Positions 50,778 to 60,472 are shown, numbered from the stretch's first letter. The stretch is 64,000 bases of DNA from Nibribacter roseus (GCF_042662225.1 NZ_JBHSYQ010000015.1:248001-312000), one strand, 5' to 3'. Notes: generated by a model not told the origin, from the sequence alone. Numbers and translations are program-made.

Positions 50778-52259
50778 CTAAAAGTTTTGCTTCTTCAGCA
50801 GTTTACTTAAACCGGTATTAAATTCAGGGGCAACTTTCAGGAGCAATATTAGGCCAGCATAAACAAACGTAATCAAGAAAGATCTTACTGCTATGTCTAG
50901 TAAAAGGTGAGGCAACTGAGGTAAAAGCCAAGACGCTCCAAATGCAATTCCTGCAATCATAAGAATCATGAAGGAGTCCCAGCCAAAGGGTTGCATTCTG
51001 AAGAAAAAGGCTACAAAGGAAACTCTAAAAACATTGATTAAAACAAAGACCAGCATTGAGGCAAAAGCCGCGCCGCTGATACCGTAAACAGGTATGAGTA
51101 AATAATTAGTAATGATGACCAGAATCACCATGAGAATGTTCAGGATGAGATCATAACGGTATTTGTGTGAGGTAACCAGTATCATGGCATTCAAACCGGT
51201 GGCAAGTTCGAAAATACGGGCAATGCCCATGAACAGAATCACATATCGGCCGGCGCTGTATTCCTCTGGCATAAGAGCAAAAATGTTGTCTACATTGCAC
51301 CAAATGCCAAGAAACAATAACAAACCAATGAGAAGGTTTACTCTTGTCATTTGCTTATAAAGCGCTGCCAGGGCTCCCATATCTTGCTGCTTAAATAAGT
51401 CTGCCACTTGCGGACTTAAAATTTTATTCATAGACCGGTAAGGGACCAGTATGGCACTAGTGATAAAATAGCCGGTGGTGTAATAGGCCACATCATCTAA
51501 GCCACTGTAGGCCATGATCATGGCGGTATCTGTAAAGGTGATGATGGTGCTGGAAATATTTCCCAGAAAGGCATACAGACCGTATTGCACCACTTCAACA
51601 ATGGGCACAATCTGGAACATGTTTTTACCAGGCAAAACAAAGAATTGCCTTAGCCAGAGCAAGTAAACAATGCAGATAAAGGCAGTACAAGAGTTGGCCG
51701 CTATAAATAAGATCACAAACCATTGAAAATCTATGTAACCCCAATAAAAAAGGGCGGCACAAACCATAGTAAGCACGCGTACCAGAAAGTCTTGTAAAAA
51801 AGTCTGTACAATGGTTTTATACAGAGACCTTAGATAGGCATCTAACAGCAGGAATAGCAGTGTGAAAAAGCTTAGCGGAATAATGTAGTAATAATAGTCA
51901 ACCGCTAGTGGGGAAGTCACTCTGTACAGATCAAAAACAACAGGTTTTAGGAGCAAAAAAAGAACGGTAACCACAACAAACCCCATGGTGGGAATTATGA
52001 GCATCAGGAAAAGAAACCCGTTGTGCTGTTTGTCTCTGTCTCGGAAGTAAGGGAAAAAACGGGCACTTGTGTTTGTAAAGCCTAAAGCCGCGAACTGTGC
52101 AAATACTGGTGATACGCTAAGCAGAAAGCGGGTTAAACCAACCTTGTCAGGATCAGCCAGAAAATAGGGGAGAACTAAAACTGTATTCAAATACCCAATC
52201 ACCATTCCAACTGTGGAGATGACGGTATTCCAATAGCCTTGTTTACGGATAACATCCAT
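50778..52259 (-). CDS. Oligosaccharide flippase (Wzx-like, MATE/MVF superfamily)
   Basis: 493-residue protein with about 14 hydrophobic segments, of the polysaccharide-biosynthesis (PST/MOP) group: N-terminal GYWNTVISTVGMVIGYLNTV, SPVFAQFAALGFTNTSARFFPYFRDR, VVQYGLYAFLGNISSTII in the middle. It moves lipid-linked sugar units across the inner membrane. It is in the middle of the minus-strand half of the polysaccharide locus. Confidence 0.83.
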   Translation of the reverse strand: MDVIRKQGYWNTVISTVGMVIGYLNTVLVLPYFLADPDKVGLTRFLLSVSPVFAQFAALGFTNTSARFFPYFRDRDKQHNGFLFLMLIIPTMGFVVVTVLFLLLKPVVFDLYRVTSPLAVDYYYYIIPLSFFTLLFLLLDAYLRSLYKTIVQTFLQDFLVRVLTMVCAALFYWGYIDFQWFVILFIAANSCTAFICIVYLLWLRQFFVLPGKNMFQIVPIVEVVQYGLYAFLGNISSTIITFTDTAMIMAYSGLDDVAYYTTGYFITSAILVPYRSMNKILSPQVADLFKQQDMGALAALYKQMTRVNLLIGLLLFLGIWCNVDNIFALMPEEYSAGRYVILFMGIARIFELATGLNAMILVTSHKYRYDLILNILMVILVIITNYLLIPVYGISGAAFASMLVFVLINVFRVSFVAFFFRMQPFGWDSFMILMIAGIAFGASWLLPQLPHLLLDIAVRSFLITFVYAGLILLLKVAPEFNTGLSKLLKKQNF

Positions 52260-52272
52260 GAGTGTGAGAGGG

Positions 52273-52312
52273 GCTTTTGGAGCTGTTTTTTGAAAAACAG
52301 GTGAAAAACAGC
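52273..52312. repeat. Interspersed palindrome, copy 19
   Basis: GCTTTTGGAGCTGTTTT, loop, AAAACAGGTGAAAAACAGC; between the flippase and deacetylase genes. Confidence 0.75.
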
Positions 52313-52382
52313 TATAGCCAGAAACAAAAATAGCAGCTTCTGCGGTGGGTTTTACTATGTTATGGTGAAATAGCAGCTGTTC

Positions 52383-53702
52383 TTAAGAAACTTGATCCAA
52401 GGCCTCAGAAGCGGTAAGAAATGCAGTCTGCTGTTTTTGCAAAAATGCAGTGATTTCTTGGAACAAAGTCAATCCGTTGGGCAAACCATACGTGCTGAAA
52501 TTCTCGTTATGCCAGAGCAATGTAAACACGCCGCTGAATCTGATGATTTCTTCCAGCATGGGTGTAATGGCAGGCATAACCTCACTTGGTTTTAGTTGTA
52601 GATAGCGTGGGTGGTGCAGTGTTATGTCCATCAGGTTCAAGGGGAGCTGCCAAACAGACGACATTCTTCTATCCTGAAAATGGAAGAGCTTAAACGGCTG
52701 ACAATAGCTGTTCCGGAACCCAAAATGTTCAGAGAATCCTAAGCTGGAATCATAATGTAAATTCAGTTCCTCCAGAATAGCAGTGGAGTGCGCAGGATCA
52801 AAACGGAGGTAGTGGAACCTATTGCCTGAAATGGGTAATTCTAGCTTCTGAATTTCTGCCTTCAACTTTTCCTTGTTTGCCCCAGTACCATGGCTTCCAT
52901 GAACAGCTATTTCGTGGCCTGCCGCCGCTAATTTTTCTATTTCCTGCTGAATGTAAGCGTCTTCAATTTTATAATCACTGTTGGGGTGGCCATGATGGGA
53001 GGCATGTTCCGGCAGAAAGTAAAAGGTGCCCTTGGCGTTTAGCTTTTCCAGTTCTTTGGCTACTTCAGAAATGTTAAACCAAGCTTCTTTGCCCCTCAAT
53101 TTTTTCCACAGTAGTTTTAGAAAAATAGGCAAGCTACCTTTCAACAAAGCTGGTTTGCCCGCTACTTTCCAGGCACTTTGTATGTAGTCTATATCATGGG
53201 TGAGACAGGTAGCGAAGGGCTTACCATTCCAATTCTTTATTTTCACTTCCTGCCCATAGGCAGCTTGTACAGCTTCCCTAAGTATATCAAAATAATAGTT
53301 GACTACTGGGGTTGTCACAAAAGAATAGATGGACTGTACAGACGCCTGGTATGGGAACCGGTCAAACTGATCACGCTCTTTTCCATAATACTCTTGCCAG
53401 CCGCTTAGTAAGTAGAAGGATGATGCAATTAGATCATAGGAGATTATCGTGTTCCCCTGCTCATCTTGCGTCAGCCATTCTTGTGTAGTTTTATCATCAA
53501 AAAAAAGGGGTAGAGGTTTGTCTTGCCAATCTTTCCAGAGAATGTGCTTTGGCTGCGGCTCTGTTTTTTCAAAGAAATTGCTGTTAGTCTTCTTTATCTG
53601 AATTCGGCTAAATCCGTCAAAGCCATAGCTAAATTCCAGTGGTTCTGGCAAATGATATACCCGTTTGAAGTGAAAAAGCACGTAATCCAGTAGAATCTGC
53701 AC
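52383..53702 (-). CDS. Polysaccharide deacetylase family protein
   Basis: 439 residues. The NodB-homology domain begins with ATCLTHDIDYIQSAW (metal Asp and catalytic Asp) and continues to TFYFLPEHASHH and HEIAVHGSHGT (His pair), ending with FTLLWHNENFS. The N-terminal 140 residues form an extra domain found in many Bacteroidota members. It may remove acetyl groups from a surface glycan or peptidoglycan. No signal peptide is visible, so a cytosolic or membrane-peripheral role is possible. Confidence 0.8.
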   Translation of the reverse strand: MQILLDYVLFHFKRVYHLPEPLEFSYGFDGFSRIQIKKTNSNFFEKTEPQPKHILWKDWQDKPLPLFFDDKTTQEWLTQDEQGNTIISYDLIASSFYLLSGWQEYYGKERDQFDRFPYQASVQSIYSFVTTPVVNYYFDILREAVQAAYGQEVKIKNWNGKPFATCLTHDIDYIQSAWKVAGKPALLKGSLPIFLKLLWKKLRGKEAWFNISEVAKELEKLNAKGTFYFLPEHASHHGHPNSDYKIEDAYIQQEIEKLAAAGHEIAVHGSHGTGANKEKLKAEIQKLELPISGNRFHYLRFDPAHSTAILEELNLHYDSSLGFSEHFGFRNSYCQPFKLFHFQDRRMSSVWQLPLNLMDITLHHPRYLQLKPSEVMPAITPMLEEIIRFSGVFTLLWHNENFSTYGLPNGLTLFQEITAFLQKQQTAFLTASEALDQVS

Positions 53703-53810
53703 AGAGAAATGGTAAAGGCTGGTGAAGAAGGGAAAACCTAAATTAGTGGCTTAAACCGTGGCAGCAAAACGTTCTAGAAAATTCTTTGAATTCTGTAGCC
53801 AGCCAGATTT

Positions 53811-53850
53811 CTGTTTTGGAGCTGTTTTACCAAAACCAGCCCCAAAACAG
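53811..53850. repeat. Interspersed palindrome, copy 20
   Basis: CTGTTTTGGAGCTGTTTT, ACC, AAAACCAGCCCCAAAACAG; extended by TTT/AAA at the ends and four bases behind the glycosyltransferase stop. Confidence 0.85.
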
Positions 53851-53854
53851 AAAA

Positions 53855-55174
53855 TCAATTGAGTAGCAGTTCGGCTAACTTTTCAGTGAGAGCGCGTCTT
53901 GAATATTGGGTATAGTTGATGATAGGCAAGTCAAGGTTTGGATTTACCTTCCAGGTCTTGCTGATGAGCATGAGATGATCTAGCATCAACTCATAGCCTG
54001 AGTAGTGGAATACACGTCCAGCTCCACATTCATCAATAATTCTGTCTGCATCGCCTTGAATAGGGCCAATACAGATAATTGGCTTGTTGGCTGCCAGATA
54101 TTCAAATAATTTACCGGTTAGTATACCAAAGTTGTTTGGCACGTCTGGTATTGCCATCAACAGCACCGTGCTGGACATCAAGTATTTTATTGATTCGTCA
54201 TGAGGCACATAGTCAATGTACTCGGTAATCAAAGACAGACCCGCTGTTTCCACCTGCCTCTTTACCTCCGCTGAAACTTTGCCAACAAAACGTAATTTGT
54301 ACCTGATAAAAGGATTTCGGGTCACGGTATCACAAAGAGCCTGCAAAAAGCCTTCAATGTTATAAGCCTCGGTAATGGTACCGGTGTAGGTGATTACAAA
54401 CTCTTCCTTTGACGGGTTTGACGGGTATTTGAAATCTGACTCGTCGTACCCGTTCGGGATTACGTGGATCTTGTCAGGATCCAGGGTAGTGGACTTGTTC
54501 AGGAAAAGGCGTTTCATGTCATTGCTTACCACCAGTATGGCGTCGGCATTTTCCAGCACCTCACGCTCATACTTTTCGTCTAGCTTTTGGGCTACCAGCG
54601 TGTGGTTCAAGTCTTGGTAATAATAGATGTCTGTCCAAGGGTCTCGCATGTCGGCTATCCACTTCAGACCAAATTTCTTCTTCAGTTTTAACCCGATTAA
54701 TTGGGTAGAGTGAGGCGGACTGGAGGTAACTACCGCCTGAACATCGTGCCGCTGAATACATTTATGCGCAGCGGTGAGCGCGTAGCTGTTCCAGCCAATA
54801 CGCGGATCTGGTATAAAGAGGTTGCCGCGCACAAACTTTAACAGCTTCTGCAAAAATGACTCTTTGCCGGTATTAGCAAACCCGCCAAACGGAATGTCTT
54901 TTTTACCGGTAATCTTTTTGTAGAACTCAAAAGGTTCACGGGTAGGCGTCCGGACAACGGTGATGGAATCTGGTACTTCCGCTTGAAGCGTTTGGTCAAG
55001 AACAGGGTAAGAGGCTTGGTTTTCATCTACAGTAATCACTGTGGGAGTCACCCCAAACTCAGGAAGGTGCTTCACAAATTTAAGACAGCGCTGCACGCCT
55101 GCCCCACCAGAGGGAGGCCAGTAATAAGTAATGAATAGTGCGTTCAGGGTATCAGGTTGTTCAGTAGGCTTCAA
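53855..55174 (-). CDS. Glycosyltransferase family 4 protein
   Basis: 439-residue GT-B enzyme: N-terminal FITYYWPPSGGAGVQRCLKFVKHLPEFG (acceptor side), ADILVVS-type NADAILVVSNDMKR, IPNGYDESDF, FVITYTGTITEAYNIEGFL and the donor end LLMAIPDVPNNFGILTGKLFEYLAANKPII with the conserved glutamate. It is the first minus-strand gene after ffh. Probably adds a sugar in the surface-polysaccharide pathway. Confidence 0.85.
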   Translation of the reverse strand: MKPTEQPDTLNALFITYYWPPSGGAGVQRCLKFVKHLPEFGVTPTVITVDENQASYPVLDQTLQAEVPDSITVVRTPTREPFEFYKKITGKKDIPFGGFANTGKESFLQKLLKFVRGNLFIPDPRIGWNSYALTAAHKCIQRHDVQAVVTSSPPHSTQLIGLKLKKKFGLKWIADMRDPWTDIYYYQDLNHTLVAQKLDEKYEREVLENADAILVVSNDMKRLFLNKSTTLDPDKIHVIPNGYDESDFKYPSNPSKEEFVITYTGTITEAYNIEGFLQALCDTVTRNPFIRYKLRFVGKVSAEVKRQVETAGLSLITEYIDYVPHDESIKYLMSSTVLLMAIPDVPNNFGILTGKLFEYLAANKPIICIGPIQGDADRIIDECGAGRVFHYSGYELMLDHLMLISKTWKVNPNLDLPIINYTQYSRRALTEKLAELLLN

Positions 55175-55210
55175 AGTTTATTTCGTTTGGGTAATTTGAA
55201 AAACGTACGC

Positions 55211-55248
55211 CGTTTTACTGCTGTTTTTGAAAAACAAGGCTTAAAACG
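55211..55248. repeat. Interspersed palindrome, copy 21
   Basis: CGTTTTACTGCTGTTTTT and AAAAACAAGGCTTAAAACG; one of the few copies lying between two starts. Confidence 0.65.
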
Positions 55249-55448
55249 CAATGGTAAGTAACGTAAAAACCAACTAAGGCAACGAAAAACGATTTGCATT
55301 GGTTATAGCTATGGTAAAAATACGTAAGTATTTACATTAATATAACTTACGTGAAGGGGGAATTTAGCTGAACCTGCCAAGCATGCTTTGTTAAGTTCGA
55401 ATATACATAGCCTTGCTTAAAAGATGGTGTACTTCCGTAATTTCTCTG

Positions 55449-55473
55449 TATTTTTGTATCTGTTTTATATTTG
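55449..55473 (+). promoter_or_regulatory. Two candidate -7 boxes for ffh
   Basis: TATTTTTG (55449-55456) and TATATTTG (55466-55473) both fit TAnnTTTG. The second, 51 bases before the ATG, would leave a leader of about 45 bases. Confidence 0.45.
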
Positions 55474-55524
55474 TTATATAGAACAATTTTCTCTGAATTC
55501 ATCTAACTCAGCCATATAAACAAC

Positions 55525-56862
55525 ATGTTTGAGAATTTAAGTACCAAGCTAGACCGTGCCTTCAAAACCCTTAAGGGGCAGGGCAGCATCACTGAAATAA
55601 ACGTAGCCCAAACCATTAAAGAAGTTCGCCGTGCGCTGGTAGATGCCGACGTAAACTACAAGGTGGCTAAAACCGTGACTGACAAAATCAAAGACGAGGC
55701 CATGGGCCGCGATGTTTTGATAGCCGTGTCACCGGGGCAGTTGATGGTGAAGATTGTGCACGAAGAGCTCACCGAATTGATGGGGGGCGAAAAGAAAGAC
55801 ATCAATATAAACGGTTCTCCGGCCATTGTGCTTATTGCTGGTCTTCAGGGTTCTGGTAAAACCACCTTCACCGGTAAATTGGCCAGCTACCTGAAGAAGC
55901 AGGGCAAAGGGGTAATGGTAGCAGCCTGCGATGTGTACCGTCCGGCCGCTATTGACCAGCTGAATGTATTGGCTGATCAGGTAGGAGTGGAGTTCTTTGC
56001 TGAGCGTGATTCTAAAGATCCGGTACAGATTGCCCGCAATGCCGTTGAGCATGCAAAACGTACTGGTAAGAAAGTTGTCATCATAGATACAGCCGGTCGT
56101 TTGGCAGTAGACGAGGCCATGATGAAGGAGATTTACAACATCAAAGAGGCCATTAAACCTACTGAGACGTTGTTTGTAGTAGACTCCATGACTGGTCAGG
56201 ACGCTGTGAATACCGCAAAAACGTTCAACGAGCGCATCAACTTTGATGGGGTTGTGTTGACAAAGTTAGATGGTGACTCACGCGGTGGGGCAGCCCTTTC
56301 CATCAGAGCCGTAGTAGAGAAACCAATCAAGTTTATCTCTACCGGTGAGAAGATGGAAGCACTTGACCTCTTCTACCCAGACCGTATGGCCCAGCGTATT
56401 TTGGGTATGGGTGACGTAATCTCCCTGGTAGAGCGTGCGCAGCAAACCTTTGACGAAGAAGAAGCCAAAAGAATCAATAAGAACATCCGCAAAAACCAGT
56501 TCAACTTTGATGACTTCCTGTCTCAGTTAGAGCAGATCAAGCGGATGGGTGATATCAAAGATTTGGTGGGGATGATACCGGGTGTAAGCAAAATGCTGAA
56601 AGACGTGGAGATTGATGAGGGTGCCTTTAAACCCATTGAGGCCATCATTAAATCAATGACCAAGGAAGAACGCCAGAACCCAGATATGATCAGCGGCAGC
56701 CGCCGTAACCGTATTGCAAAGGGTTCCGGAACTACTATTCAGCAGGTTAACAACCTTATGAAGCAGTTCAATGACATGCGTAAAATGATGCGCAGCATGA
56801 ACAAAATGGCTGGCACCAAAGGCGGCCTAGCCAAATTAGGCAGCATGATGGGCAGACGCTAG
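55525..56862 (+). CDS. ffh: Signal recognition particle protein Ffh (SRP54)
   Basis: GTPase of the SRP that binds signal sequences and the SRP RNA (41015-41112). 445 residues: N domain (MFENLSTKLDRAFKTLKGQG), GTPase with GLQGSGKTTFTGKLA, DVYRPAAIDQL, DTAGRLAVDE, TKLDGDSRGGAALS, and a Met-rich M domain (SKMLKDVEID, RNRIAKGSGTTIQQVNNLMKQF, ending MMGRR). Own promoter region and terminator. Confidence 0.96.
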   Translation: MFENLSTKLDRAFKTLKGQGSITEINVAQTIKEVRRALVDADVNYKVAKTVTDKIKDEAMGRDVLIAVSPGQLMVKIVHEELTELMGGEKKDININGSPAIVLIAGLQGSGKTTFTGKLASYLKKQGKGVMVAACDVYRPAAIDQLNVLADQVGVEFFAERDSKDPVQIARNAVEHAKRTGKKVVIIDTAGRLAVDEAMMKEIYNIKEAIKPTETLFVVDSMTGQDAVNTAKTFNERINFDGVVLTKLDGDSRGGAALSIRAVVEKPIKFISTGEKMEALDLFYPDRMAQRILGMGDVISLVERAQQTFDEEEAKRINKNIRKNQFNFDDFLSQLEQIKRMGDIKDLVGMIPGVSKMLKDVEIDEGAFKPIEAIIKSMTKEERQNPDMISGSRRNRIAKGSGTTIQQVNNLMKQFNDMRKMMRSMNKMAGTKGGLAKLGSMMGRR

Positions 56863-56901
56863 GGTTTTAGATTTTAGTAATTCGAATAATAAAAATGATA
56901 A

Positions 56902-56940
56902 ACAGAAAGACCCGCACCAATATGGTGCGGGTCTTTCTGT
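56902..56940. terminator. Intrinsic terminator of ffh
   Basis: 17-bp stem ACAGAAAGACCCGCACC and complement with an AATAT loop. Its right end merges with palindrome copy 22. Confidence 0.85.
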
Positions 56941-56975
56941 TTTTGGCCTATTTTCTGGAAATTAAGCCGAAAACA
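56937..56975. repeat. Interspersed palindrome, copy 22
   Basis: CTGTTTTTGGCCTATTTTC, then TGGAAATTAAGCCGAAAAC; immediately after the ffh terminator. Confidence 0.7.
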
Positions 56976-56997
56976 CTATTCTGATATTGCTTGAAAA

Positions 56998-57483
56998 TCA
57001 ATATTCCGTTTTCCCCTCCAATTTTACCCACTCTCTGAAACCTTCTAGAGCTTCTTCTCTTAACATTTGCTGTAGAGGTAGGGTACGCTGATCGAGAGGC
57101 TTTTCGAGTTCTTCGTATATGAAAGCGTCATCGAAGCCAATGGCAGCGGCGTCTGCTTTTGTGTTGCCGTAGTACACTTTGTCGGGGCGGGCCCAGTAGA
57201 TAGCGCCCAAGCACATGGGGCAGGGCTCGCAGCTGGTGTAAAGTTCACAGCCAGTTAATTGAAAAGTACCTAAAGCTTGGCAGGCTTTTCTAATAGCATC
57301 TACCTCGGCATGGGCGGTAGGGTCGTTGCTGGATGTTACATTGTTGAAGCCTCTGGCAATTATTTCCCCGTTTTTCACCACCACGGCTCCAAACGGTCCA
57401 CCTTTGCCTTCCTTCATTTTATCAATAGAAAGCTTAATGGCTTCGCGCATGAAGGCATTTCTAGAATCTGAAAAGTCACTCAT
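56998..57483 (-). CDS. guaD: Guanine deaminase (cytidine-deaminase fold)
   Basis: 161 residues from ATG 57483. Matches the Bacillus GuaD pattern: KGGPFGAVVVKNGEIIARG, NNVTSSNDPTAHAEVDAIRKAC (zinc His and catalytic Glu), LYTSCEPCPMCLGAIYWARP (two zinc Cys), and IGFDDAFIYEELEKPLDQRT. It deaminates guanine to xanthine. A longer frame begins at 57591, but would overlap the end of the DinB gene and has no family support. It follows the DinB gene on the same strand with a 52-base gap. Confidence 0.9.
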   Translation of the reverse strand: MSDFSDSRNAFMREAIKLSIDKMKEGKGGPFGAVVVKNGEIIARGFNNVTSSNDPTAHAEVDAIRKACQALGTFQLTGCELYTSCEPCPMCLGAIYWARPDKVYYGNTKADAAAIGFDDAFIYEELEKPLDQRTLPLQQMLREEALEGFREWVKLEGKTEY

Positions 57484-57535
57484 ATAAATAGTAATAATGA
57501 AATAGGCATACGTCCTGTATGCTGGAAGCGTTGGC

Positions 57536-58063
57536 TTAAACAGTTGGCAACGTAGCCTTAAACTGTTTTGAATGATGGGCAGCGTGGGCATGCAGAAATG
57601 TAAGCGTCTGGCGCATGGTAAGCATGCCGGAAATTGGGTGCCTGAACATGCTTTTGTGCATTAGCTCAGGTGGGAATTGATCAAGTAAATCTTTCAATCT
57701 GCTTCTGGAGGTTTCCCAGCTATTCAATACCTCTTCCAAATCAACATGAGAAGGCATATTTCCTAGAACAGGAGGGGCTTTGAATTTGAGCGGAAGCCTC
57801 AAAAACACGTTCAGCAACAGTGACCTGAAGTTTGTTTTAAGACTTGCAGAAGGTAATTTCTGAACAATTGTCAGAGACTTTTCAATAGACTTTAAAACCT
57901 GCGCATCTACCTGTTCCAAATGATAAAGTACCTGTGCCGTTGACCACGAATCTGCCCGAGGAGCTATTTGCAAAGCCTCATTGGGGAATTCTTTTGCCAA
58001 CCGTACATACTCTTGCCGCTGCTTTTCTAACTTCTGAAACAGGTGGTGAAATGAAATGTGCAT
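57536..58063 (-). CDS. DinB-family (DinB_2) protein
   Basis: 175 residues of the DinB/YfiT-like four-helix fold: SWSTAQVLYHLEQVDAQVL in the second helix and TFLHAHAAHHSKQF near the end, giving His ligands of the metal site. The family includes bacillithiol-transferases and DNA-damage-induced proteins of unknown function. No activity can be named. Probably transcribed with guaD. Confidence 0.75.
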   Translation of the reverse strand: MHISFHHLFQKLEKQRQEYVRLAKEFPNEALQIAPRADSWSTAQVLYHLEQVDAQVLKSIEKSLTIVQKLPSASLKTNFRSLLLNVFLRLPLKFKAPPVLGNMPSHVDLEEVLNSWETSRSRLKDLLDQFPPELMHKSMFRHPISGMLTMRQTLTFLHAHAAHHSKQFKATLPTV

Positions 58064-58080
58064 GGCTTTTTGTGTCTACT

Positions 58081-58118
58081 TGTTTCGGCCTGTTTTTAAA
58101 AAAATCAGGCCTAAAATG
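58081..58118. repeat. Interspersed palindrome, copy 23
   Basis: TGTTTCGGCCTGTTTTT and AATCAGGCCTAAAATGG halves, between the hybrid kinase stop and the DinB start. Confidence 0.7.
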
Positions 58119-58141
58119 GCAGATTTTGGTAAGGCTTTGGG

Positions 58142-60472
58142 TTAAAGTTTATTCTTTAGTAGGTTTATTTCCTGTTCCAATACTTTTACTGCCCTGTCTA
58201 CAAACACCACCATTTTCTGTACTAGTGATGGTATTTGTTCTGTATTGGAGCGGTGAAGGGCACTTTGTTCTATTTCAGAGTTAAGTTCCTCAATTTCCCG
58301 AATGCCCACCAAAGCTAAAGAGGGTTTTATTTTGTGGGCAATGGTTCTTGTTTCGGCCCAGTTAGAGAAAGATACCGCTCTTGTGAGTTCCTGCACCTGG
58401 CCTGGCGTTTGGTCAATGAACATCTGCAGAATGTCCAGCATGAATTCAATATTACCGTTGGCAAACAGCTCTAAATAACTTAAGTCTACATGAAGCGGTT
58501 CTTCTGCAGTACTGGCTGGCGTGGTTTCATGCGCTTTTTCAGGAGTAAGATATTTAGAAATTTCCTTTAGCAGGGTTTCCGCTTGAAAGGGTTTAGAGAC
58601 ATACGAATTGGCTCCAGAGGCTATGCATTTATTTGCTTCACCCACCGAGGCATGGGCGGTTAAGGCAATAATAGGAATGTCTTTTTTAGGGCAATCTTTC
58701 TGCCTTATGTTTTCCATGGCTTCATAGCCGTCTATCTCCGGCATTTGCATGTCCATTAAAACCAAATCAAAATCATGCTCTTCTAATAGATGTAAGGCTT
58801 CTCTACCGTTGTTGGCTACCAGTAGTCTGATGTCATGGTCACCTAATACCTTTTTCACCAACAACTGGTTTATGGGGTTGTCTTCGGCTAAAAGAACATT
58901 GAAATGGCGCAAATGGTGGAACTGCTGCTCAGCAGGGGAGCTTTGGGGTGGTGCTATTGATTCAGGTTTCTTGTCTATTTTCTGGTAAGGTAAATTAAAT
59001 TTGAAAGTGCTGCCTTTCCCCACCTCACTTTTAACCGAAATTTGTCCGCCCTGCACCTCTACCAGTTCTTTGGCTATGGACAGGCCCAACCCTGTACCGC
59101 CAAATCTGCGGGTGGTGTCACTGCTTCCTTGGGTAAACTTATCAAAAATGCTTTCCAGCTTTTCCTGCGGAATGCCTATCCCCGAGTCTTTGATAGTAAA
59201 CTCAATATCAAATAGGTCTTTTACCTTAGAAACCACTTCAACACTTACTCTAATGGATCCATTTTCAGTGAACTTTATGGCGTTGCCCACCAGGTTGTTC
59301 AGTATTTGGCTTAACCTGAACGGATCACCCATGACATACTGCGGAATATCATCATCCAGCATGAGCTTTAGAATGTTCTTTCTTTCCTTGGCTCTTATTT
59401 CCAGTATGTCTAGTAGCTGCTTTAAAAGTTGACGCAGTTCAAAGGGAATAATTTCCAGCGTGATTTTACCGGCTTCAATTTTAGAGAAATCTAACAAGTC
59501 ATTAATGATAATCATGAGGTTGTTAGCTGACGTGCTGATGGCTTTCAGATAATCTCTCTGGTGGTCGTTCAAGTTGGTTTTAGCCAATACCTCGGTTAAA
59601 CCCAAAATTCCATTCATGGGGGTGCGTATTTCATGGCTCATGTTGGCCAGAAACTGCTCTTTTACCTGAGCCATTTTAAGAGCAGTGTCTTTCGCTTTCT
59701 CAAGTTCCTGCTCGGTTTTTATTCTTTCAGTTATGTCATAACTTACCCCAATCACCCCAGTTACCTCTCCTTTTTCATTGAAAGTAGGCAGAAACAAACA
59801 ATCAAACCACGTATCACTTATTTGAGTGGTGCATTTCGATTCGATTCCTTTAAGGGTTCTTTGTATACAAGAAATGATAATGTTATACTCTTTGTATAGG
59901 TCATAAATAGAGTGGCCAAGAGAGTCGCCATCTTTTTTGCCAATAAGTGAAAGGCCTTTGCCTCTACTCATGGTGATGACTCCGTTTGTGTCTATTGCCC
60001 ACAAGATTATAGGGGCACCTGTAATTACCGTCTCTAACTGCTCCTGTGTATGTTTTAGTTGTTGCTGGGTTTGCCGCCGTTCCTGCTCAATCTGGTGAAG
60101 CCGAATGGCAGATCTTATGCTCTGGGAAATACCTTCGGGCGTTAGCAGTGTTTTAGGCAAATAATCTGAAGCGCCGGTTTTAATAGCCTCTACCGCCAAA
60201 CGTTCATCGCCCTGTGAGGTGACAATCTGAACAGGCGTGGTAATCTCTCTTTCTCTGATTTTCTGTAGCAACTCCAGCCCATTCATGTCTGGTAGCATGA
60301 AATCTATGAAGATGAAGTCATACGTTTGCTTCTGAAGAGCTTCCAGCGCTTCAGCCCCAGTTATGGCCGTATGTATTTCAGTATTTAGTTTGGCAGAACG
60401 TAGTGATCTTTTTATGATCATTCTGTCCACTTCATCATCATCTACTATCAGAAGCTTTATAACGGGTTCCAT
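58142..60472 (-). CDS. Hybrid histidine kinase: REC-PAS-HisKA-HATPase-REC-Hpt
   Basis: 776-residue soluble phosphorelay protein, no membrane segment. N-terminal receiver (phospho-Asp57 in FIDFMLPDMNG), PAS domain (about 145-250; ending VIGVSYDITERI), HisKA with His280 (NMSHEIRTPMNG), HATPase_c with N box LVGNAIKFTENG and GGTGLGLSIAKEL, a second receiver (Asp574 in VLMDMQMPEIDG), and a C-terminal Hpt domain with His713 (RTIAHKIKPSLA). Thus all steps of a phosphorelay are in one protein. It follows a single-domain receiver gene with 16 bases between. No DNA-binding regulator is encoded nearby. Confidence 0.92.
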   Translation of the reverse strand: MEPVIKLLIVDDDEVDRMIIKRSLRSAKLNTEIHTAITGAEALEALQKQTYDFIFIDFMLPDMNGLELLQKIREREITTPVQIVTSQGDERLAVEAIKTGASDYLPKTLLTPEGISQSIRSAIRLHQIEQERRQTQQQLKHTQEQLETVITGAPIILWAIDTNGVITMSRGKGLSLIGKKDGDSLGHSIYDLYKEYNIIISCIQRTLKGIESKCTTQISDTWFDCLFLPTFNEKGEVTGVIGVSYDITERIKTEQELEKAKDTALKMAQVKEQFLANMSHEIRTPMNGILGLTEVLAKTNLNDHQRDYLKAISTSANNLMIIINDLLDFSKIEAGKITLEIIPFELRQLLKQLLDILEIRAKERKNILKLMLDDDIPQYVMGDPFRLSQILNNLVGNAIKFTENGSIRVSVEVVSKVKDLFDIEFTIKDSGIGIPQEKLESIFDKFTQGSSDTTRRFGGTGLGLSIAKELVEVQGGQISVKSEVGKGSTFKFNLPYQKIDKKPESIAPPQSSPAEQQFHHLRHFNVLLAEDNPINQLLVKKVLGDHDIRLLVANNGREALHLLEEHDFDLVLMDMQMPEIDGYEAMENIRQKDCPKKDIPIIALTAHASVGEANKCIASGANSYVSKPFQAETLLKEISKYLTPEKAHETTPASTAEEPLHVDLSYLELFANGNIEFMLDILQMFIDQTPGQVQELTRAVSFSNWAETRTIAHKIKPSLALVGIREIEELNSEIEQSALHRSNTEQIPSLVQKMVVFVDRAVKVLEQEINLLKNKL

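Larger units (their letters stand above)
55175..55524. other. Divergent regulatory region between a glycosyltransferase and ffh
   Basis: 350 bases without a gene. It contains palindrome copy 21 (55211-55248) and, near ffh, two -7 boxes (55449-55456 TATTTTTG and 55466-55473 TATATTTG). The remainder is AT-rich and unremarkable. Confidence 0.5.

Noticed and set aside
57484..57591. 36-residue extension of the guanine deaminase
   Set aside because: It overlaps the 3' end of the DinB gene and has no counterpart in GuaD proteins.
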